From: Guadua angustifolia
Taxonomy: Eukaryota > Streptophyta > Magnoliopsida > Poales > Poaceae
Direction: 5' to 3'
DNA: 64,000 nt
NCBI GenBank assembly: GCA_036346375.1
Contig: CM070503.1
Location: forward strand, 2,480,001-2,544,000
The position numbers and the translations under genes were made by a program. Numbering within the stretch: the stretch's first letter is position 1; the number at the start of each line of letters is the position of its first letter. Of this stretch, positions 58,514 to 64,000 are shown piece after piece. Under the pieces are notes generated by a model. It had not been told where the DNA came from, did no database searches, and saw only the letters and a program-made list of their open reading frames with translations.

Positions 58514-58520
58514 TATAAAT
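58514..58520 (+). promoter_or_regulatory. TATA box of the LBD gene
   Basis: TATAAAT in the context GAGCTATCTATAAATCCATC, 123 bp upstream of the start codon. A short 5' UTR of about 95 bp would follow. Confidence 0.65.
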
Positions 58521-58643
58521 CCATCTCATCCCCAAGTTGCACCGGATGGTACTAGCTAGCTAGTATAGTAGAATACTACTAGTTGTACGTAGTTGGAGGA
58601 GTAGTGTCTTTCTTCTTCTTGTCCGGCCTGGTGGTAGATCGAC

Positions 58644-59527
58644 ATGGCTGGTACTGCTGCTGCTGCTGCTGGCGCCGCCGGGACAGGCGCGGGGTCACCG
58701 TGCGGTGCGTGCAAGTTCCTTCGGCGTCGATGCGTGCCGGAGTGCGTGTTCGCGCCCTACTTCAGCTCCGACCAAGGCGCGGCGCGCTTCGCCGCCATAC
58801 ACAAGGTGTTCGGCGCCAGCAACGCCTCCAAGCTGCTCTCCCACCTCCCCGTCGCCGATCGCTGCGAGGCCGTCGTCACCATCACCTATGAGGCGCAGGC
58901 CAGAATCCGCGACCCCGTCTACGGATGCGTCGCGCAGATCTTTGCGCTGCAGCAGCATGTCAGTAATTAATATCAAACACTTCTTCCATGCATGCGTGCT
59001 CTTCTGCACCTCATGGCTCATGTTTCAGATACAGTACAATGTACAGTAACATCTTACTATATATCGATGTTACTGCGATTTGTCAAATGCATGCTGGCTT
59101 ATCGGTATATGAGTTCTCTGAGTTTCGTGTTTAATTATATGATGTTTCATTACTTAAGCAATGTGTTGGATTTGAGTTGATTTGTTTTTCCCATTCTTGC
59201 AAGATTTTACAGGTTGCAATCCTGCAAGCGCAGCTGATGCAGGCCAAGGCACAGCTAGCCTGCGGCATCCAGAGCAGCTCGCACTCGCCGGTGAGCCACC
59301 AGCAGTGGCCGGACAACAGCATCAGCGCCTTACTCCGGCAGGACATGGCATGCGTCGCAAGAAGGCCCCTCGACGACCGCGCAGACAGCTTCGCCGGTGG
59401 CGCGCTTCTGCCGGAGATCATGGGCTTCAAGGACGACGTCTCCATGCAGCATTGCAGCAAGGCGGATCCCGGGGACCTCCAGTACCTGGCGCAGGCTATG
59501 ATGAGAAGCTCGAACTGCTCTCTGTAG
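58644..59527 (+). CDS. LOB-domain (LBD) transcription factor, class I
   Basis: Two exons, 58644-58958 and 59213-59527, 315 bp each, joining to a 209-aa protein across a GT-AG intron placed as in other LBD genes. LBD proteins are plant-specific nuclear transcription factors of lateral-organ and root development. The CX2CX6CX3C zinc-finger-like block reads CGACKFLRRRCVPEC (about 20-34). The GAS block contains FAAIHKVFGASNASKL and ends in the conserved YGCVAQIFALQQ. The leucine-zipper-like LX6LX3LX6L region continues across the exon junction (VAILQAQLMQAKAQL), so it is class I. The tail ends DLQYLAQAMMRSSNCSL. The LOB domain is very like that of rice CRL1/ARL1 and maize RTCS, regulators of crown-root initiation, and of Arabidopsis LBD16/29. 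The C-terminus differs, so it is a relative rather than CRL1 itself. A TATA box lies upstream. Confidence 0.95.
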
Positions 59528-60670
59528 AATGGACGAATCCATTTTGCTTCGATCTCAACTGATGGAAGTGCGCGCAAGAGCTACAATGGAAATGGGAGAT
59601 TAACTTGTACTGAACTTTTTGTCAGTGTTCTGATCCTAGAGGTATAGTGGACAAGTCTGTGTTGATGATTAATTAGTACTAAATAATAGCACTTCTTGCA
59701 AGTCTTGATAATGACATCACTGGTTATGTGGAAGTATAATATTGCTGACCCGGTGAACACAATCTCGACGTGGCCCAAATTGAGTGACAAGGTTACAGCA
59801 AGACGTGTGCAACAAAGTTCGGCATGTCATGCGTCAGATCAGATGACAGATGAAGTAAAAGTGTAAAACTGCACTAGAAACTTCTGCACTATTGCTCAGT
59901 GGTCTTGCAAGCCGATATTCATTCTGCTTCAAGTTATTTGCAAGCATGTCTTCATGAGATTTGAAATGTTTTCCTGATTGATGTTGAAAAGGTGATGATA
60001 TAATGCCCCTTGCAAGCTGTAACAGGATATACACTACTATCAGCGATTGTCTTCTTGTTCGTGGGAATAATGCTATAGCAGAAGTTTGAAAGTAGTTTTG
60101 ATTTTTTTTTTTTGGGTAGAAAATTCGAGAAGTTTGAGAATGCATTCCAAAAGTTGAAGGAAGAGTTATCACACAACTTTGAGTTGTCACCAAGTTCTCC
60201 CTCTCTAGAGACCCTAAAAGCACTTGTATACATTCATAGACTGCTGCTGATAATCCTAGTTTTTCACGTCATGCACAAAGATTGTCCCCTTGATTAAGGA
60301 CAAATATGAACTCCTCAGCCGCAGCAACGTTTACTTTTGGTTCAATTAACTGCATGTAGGAGTATGTTCTACATAAATGTTGACTTTAAGCACGCATGCA
60401 CATAAACGCGTGAAGGTCACTGATCACAATGGCTGATTTCTTGGTAGAATTGACTGTAATTGAATGATTGACTAAGTTAACCAGTGCTACCAGTAAATTA
60501 CTCCTGCTAGTACATTCTTGTTCTTATCGCAGCGAAAAGAAAAACGCTAGCACTCCAAATAGAATCATGCTAGCTACCATATGGAGCACAGTAAAGAAAA
60601 ATAGTAGTACAAGTCCATTGGAATGTCTAACCGTTCCAATAATTGAGATAAATAAACCAAGGGTGTGTCT
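59528..60670. other. LBD 3' region and intergenic DNA
   Basis: A likely 3' UTR to about 59700, then AT-rich DNA without recognisable gene or element. Confidence 0.5.
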
Positions 60671-61132
60671 AGGAATCACTCGAATGTTTTTCCCTAAAAA
60701 ATCAGCCAAATTTTCGGATGCCTCTTGTAACATTTTTTTAACGCTTGCAATATTTTTTTTCCAACGCTTGCAATATTTTTTTCCATGGGTGCAACATCTG
60801 TTTTGCATCGCATTTCTACTGTTATCAAAGAAAAATGTTGCACGCGTTGGAAAAAAATGTTGCACACGTAGGAAAAAAATGTGGCAATGCGTCCGATATT
60901 TTTGGACGTGTTGCAACATTTTTCTTCTACGGATGCAATATTTTTTTCCAACACGTGCAACATTTTTCCTTTGACAATAGTAGAAATCCGGCACAGTAAA
61001 CAGATGTTGTAAGCGTTGAAAAAAATATTGCACGCGTCGGAAAAAAATTTTGCAAGCGTTGAACAAAAATGTTGCAAGAGGCTCCCAAATTTGAGTGATT
61101 TTAGCAAACAAAACATCCGGGTGATGTTTATC
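60671..61132. mobile_element. Long foldback MITE, Mutator-like family
   Basis: A foldback of about 460 bp. The right terminus, read inward from about 61132, is GATAAACATCACCCGGATG, nearly the same as the left end of the element at 40813 (GATAAACATCAACCGGATG). The left terminus (AATCACTCGAATGTTTTTCC) is more decayed. The arms consist of units of about 24 bp built on GTTGCAAGCGTTGGAAAAAA in opposite orientations on the two sides, so the whole element can fold on itself around about 60900. Non-coding. Confidence 0.8.
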
Positions 61133-61301
61133 AAAACCTATAAAGTAAATACTGCATTGAGTGTTTGGAGTGCTAGCAGTAGCCATACTATTGCAGTATT
61201 TGGTATTTACCCTAATACAGTCTCTTTAGTTTAGTCATCAGATAAGAACAGTGCTACTGCTATAGGTTTGTAGGACTAGCATCTTGGTGTTAGAAAACGC
61301 G

Positions 61302-61760
61302 CAACTGATACCACTTGTTAGAAATACGCAGCTCTTATACCACTGGTAGGAATCACACGGCAAAAAGTAGATGAACAAAAGAAACAGTAGACAAGAACTT
61401 TCCGTGGAAAATCTTTATGGAAAAAGCCACAGATATATTAGGCAAAATTCACTATATAAGGAGTAATACAAGCATGGAGAACTTTGATGTACGTAGACTG
61501 TGCGACTACAGAGATATATAGATAGGCTAGGGTACAAAAGTTTCGAACAGAGAAGAAAACCGACTTAGCATTGAAACGGAAACAGATAAAAAAAATATGG
61601 TCAATTTCCATACGGCACGACATGAGAAATTGACTCGGGAAGAACGGTAATTCACCTGAGGTGGTGCAATAAAAGGAAGGATTTTGTGCAGTAAACGGCT
61701 CAGAATATACAGTAATATCTTGCAATGAGGTTGTCCTGCAGTAGCATGGCTCAAAGACTA
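61302..61760 (-). repeat. Possible copia-type LTR remnant
   Basis: ACTGATACCACTTGTTAGAAA resembles a minus-strand primer-binding site (TGGTATCAG reversed) next to an LTR starting TGTTAGAAATACG. The sequence that follows has an antisense-LTR look, including TATATAAGG near 61455. No internal domain and no second LTR, so it is perhaps a solo or truncated LTR. Confidence 0.35.
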
Positions 61761-63420
61761 GCGTAATTCTCCAGGCCTATTTGTCCTTCGCTACCACAAA
61801 CTGACATTTCTTAACCAACAAAAATTCGGATCACATATTCAGCAATTGGGACTCCACAATTTGATTCTGACATGTTCACTGAATCCATTACAAAAGGCTA
61901 AAAGTTCAGGTCAGAAGCTAAAAGCTGATAACAATATTTAGGCCCAAACAGCTCAGCTCTTAAGCGGGGTTTTTTTGCATAAGCTATAAATTATATATAA
62001 CTAGCAAAAGCCAAAAGCTGAAAGTTAGGTTGAACTTGCTTTTGCAGCTTGTTACTGAAAAAATTAGTTAGCTGTCAAACAGTCTCTTGTAAAAAGCTAC
62101 AACTGCTTTTTAGTCCGGAAAACCAAATAAATATTTTTTCAGAAAAGCTATAGCAACCCTCAACAGACCGTCAATGAGCAGCTAAACTGTTCAGGTCATC
62201 TAATACTGCTGCAAGCAAGCAAGAGCCTGCACATAAGCTCATTGTTAATTCAGGGGAGAAGCTGCTACAGTCTGGAGCATCTGCTTGAACAACACGAAGG
62301 CAACTATGAGAGGGAGAGCTAACACAGTTGAATTAACAATTGGTATAGCATCAAAAAAAAATTGGTATAGGCCAGTGACTTTTGTGATCCGTCGTCTTTA
62401 TCGATTGGAGCAAAGCCGTAGATTTAACGCGTGATTAATGTGGGATAGTATAAGATGATCTACACATGGACATGGTTAGGTAGCCTAGGATGCTAGTCAG
62501 CAGTGATTAGGTGGCCCTAACATTGGCTCAAGTTTTGTTTTTATTAGCGTTTGAAGGTAAATAGTTCATTCCAGTTGACAGCAAGATCAGTTTTTTGCAA
62601 ACCTACAGAAGAGAAAGGAGAGTTTCCTACATGTTTGTCATTTTTCTTTCCAATGTTTAATTGGCCAATAGCCTGAGAAACAGACAATGAAGTATACAAG
62701 GGATTGTCTCTTTAGGTTGAAGGCAATTTCATTCATTTTTCTTTGCTCTGGCCCTTTGTGTTTTGTGAGTCCTTATCAAATAAGGAGTACTAGTAGTATA
62801 TGTCTGGATCAACTGGTCAAGAAGATGGTCATCGGTCAAACAAAGTAAACACAAAAAGCATGCTTATTATGGCACTTGAGAATTATTAGACCCCACTAAT
62901 CAAACAACTTTAGCACTAATCCCAAACCATAAATTAAGAGCCCAATGGAAAGGGAAACTAGTGCTTTTATGCAAGTGTGCAGTTGCTTTGGTTCGGTCTT
63001 GGACCAAAAGAAGATGGTTTGTAATTGGAGGAGTCAAAATATGCAAGCTTAGGCCCTCTCTATCTCCAAGCCAATTGTGATCATAATAATAGTTGTTCCA
63101 AACAGAAAAAGTCGGACGAAAAGAAGACAAGGGAGATGGAATATGATGAACAGATGCCTTGGAAATTGTGAATGTGGTGCCTCTCCATCATTCCAGTTCA
63201 AGAGATTGTTTCCTTTTCTTTTCTTTTCTTTACCTTTTTGAGCTGCAGTTCAAGAGCTTGTTTGGCCAGACTACTGCTGATCATATTACTCCTCCTAAAG
63301 CGAACTTGGTCGTTGGAACTAAGTATACTCTGTTTGCAAACCGAAAAAACGTCAAGGCCTTCCAGTTGTGGGCCCAAAATGTAATGGGCCTCATCCCAAA
63401 AAATCTGATATTCTAGATTA
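61761..63420. other. Intergenic DNA
   Basis: AAAAGCTAAAAGCTGA- and AGCTGTTTGGGCC-like words near 61900-62170 suggest an old hAT or Harbinger MITE, but ends could not be fixed. The rest is unremarkable. No gene seen. Confidence 0.4.
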
Positions 63421-63439
63421 AAAAAAAGGAAAATTGAGG

Positions 63440-63600
63440 GCCAAACTTGAAGCCCAACTCTGCAGCCGCACCGACCCGATAGCTACGACGCGGTCGCCGG
63501 CGACGAGACCCGGGGGTTCCTCTCCGGCGTCGGGAAGGCCCTCCTCGGTATCCCGCTCGTCCCCACGCAGCCACCTTCTGCCTGGAGCTCGCGGCGGCTC
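63440..63600 (+). pseudogene. Possible exon fragment, unidentified
   Basis: A GC-rich stretch in AT-rich surroundings reads YDAVAGDETRGFLSGVGKAL then LGIPLVPTQPP on the plus strand. It looks protein-like, but I cannot name the family and see no start or splice sites that settle it. It may be a captured exon or the edge of a gene beyond the window. Confidence 0.3.
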
Positions 63601-63659
63601 CATTTGTTGCCTTTCTGGTGGTGAGGTCTCTTCCGATCTGTCTTGATGCGAGTCGAGGC

Positions 63660-64000
63660 TAGAATTTGTGCTGAGATGAAACTTTTTCGATGAAGCTTTT
63701 ATTAATCTTAATAAATTACATCAAGATGATATAATTATACTGCTTATACTTTGATTTAGGATGTCTACTGACCAAACACACACACACAAGAAAAGACAAA
63801 GGTCTGCAAACTATATCACACAATATTGTCTTCTCTATCCACCATCATAACAACATTGGACCGCGATAAAAGCTCTCCAATGACAACGCCTCCAAGAAGG
63901 ACTCGGGTTTAGCCATTGCCATGATCCAACCAATGAAGGTGAGGACAAAATTTATGAGCAAACCTGATTACAAAACAATGGTTCCAAGGCCATTCGCACA
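63660..64000. other. Intergenic DNA at the right edge
   Basis: AT-rich with a short CA run near 63778-63788. No feature recognised. Confidence 0.4.

Noticed and set aside
1..64000. CRISPR arrays, bacterial operons, phage or plasmid features
   Set aside because: None is present. The direct repeats seen are tandem duplications or transposon subterminal arrays, and all genes have plant introns and families.
1..64000. tRNA, rRNA and snoRNA genes
   Set aside because: No cloverleaf A/B-box pair or rRNA core sequence was noticed by eye. A tRNA or covariance-model scan was not possible, so a small RNA could have been missed.

Overview
The window is plant nuclear DNA from a grass (Poaceae), most probably rice or a close relative. 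The reasons are GC-rich first exons with AT-rich introns, GT-AG introns, many Tourist-, Stowaway- and hAT-type miniature elements, Ty1/copia, Ty3, CACTA and Helitron elements, and grass-like versions of plant gene families. No bacterial operon logic applies. All calls come from reading the sequence; nothing was searched against a database.

Layout: 1-2256 is a wrecked Ty3 element (RT and tandem RNase H, integrase lost, LTR remnant). At 2280-3260 there is AT-rich DNA with a diverged 170-bp tandem repeat. A Stowaway-like MITE lies at 3618-3865. A complete-ended but coding-dead Ty1/copia element occupies 4302-10849 (LTRs of about 475 bp, target duplication AGCTA). AT-rich intergenic DNA follows, with a 255-bp tandem duplication at 13128-13647. 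The first intact host gene, an AT-hook AHL protein, lies on the minus strand at 14307-15143. Between 15.2 and 23.6 kb are regulatory or intergenic DNA, a cluster of imperfect foldbacks (19.2-20.1 kb) and faint minus-strand exon-like remnants (20.7-22.9 kb).

The most notable object is a probable non-autonomous Helitron, 23587-31110. It carries exons of two unrelated host genes in its own orientation: a GEN/SEND-1-like XPG-family nuclease lacking its first exon, and a casein kinase 2 beta subunit lacking both ends. The nuclease part then suffered a nearly perfect 1,152-bp tandem duplication. Next comes a minus-strand Ty1/copia element with 130-bp LTRs (31660-36954, target duplication ATATG). 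A CACTA-like element follows (about 38004-46915). It holds two exons of a CLASP-like microtubule protein, two nested MITEs and a 3'-truncated Ty3 element with a 1,344-codon gag-pol frame.

The right third is a gene island on the plus strand. It holds deoxyhypusine hydroxylase (47491-50371, seven exons, 319 aa), a 412-aa protein of unknown function (52043-54794, five exons) and a class I LOB-domain transcription factor (58644-59527, two exons, 209 aa). MITEs and LTR scraps lie between them. The four host genes do not form a pathway: two are plant-specific transcriptional regulators, one modifies eIF5A and one is unknown. The window mainly records repeated transposon insertion and gene-fragment capture around a few intact genes.
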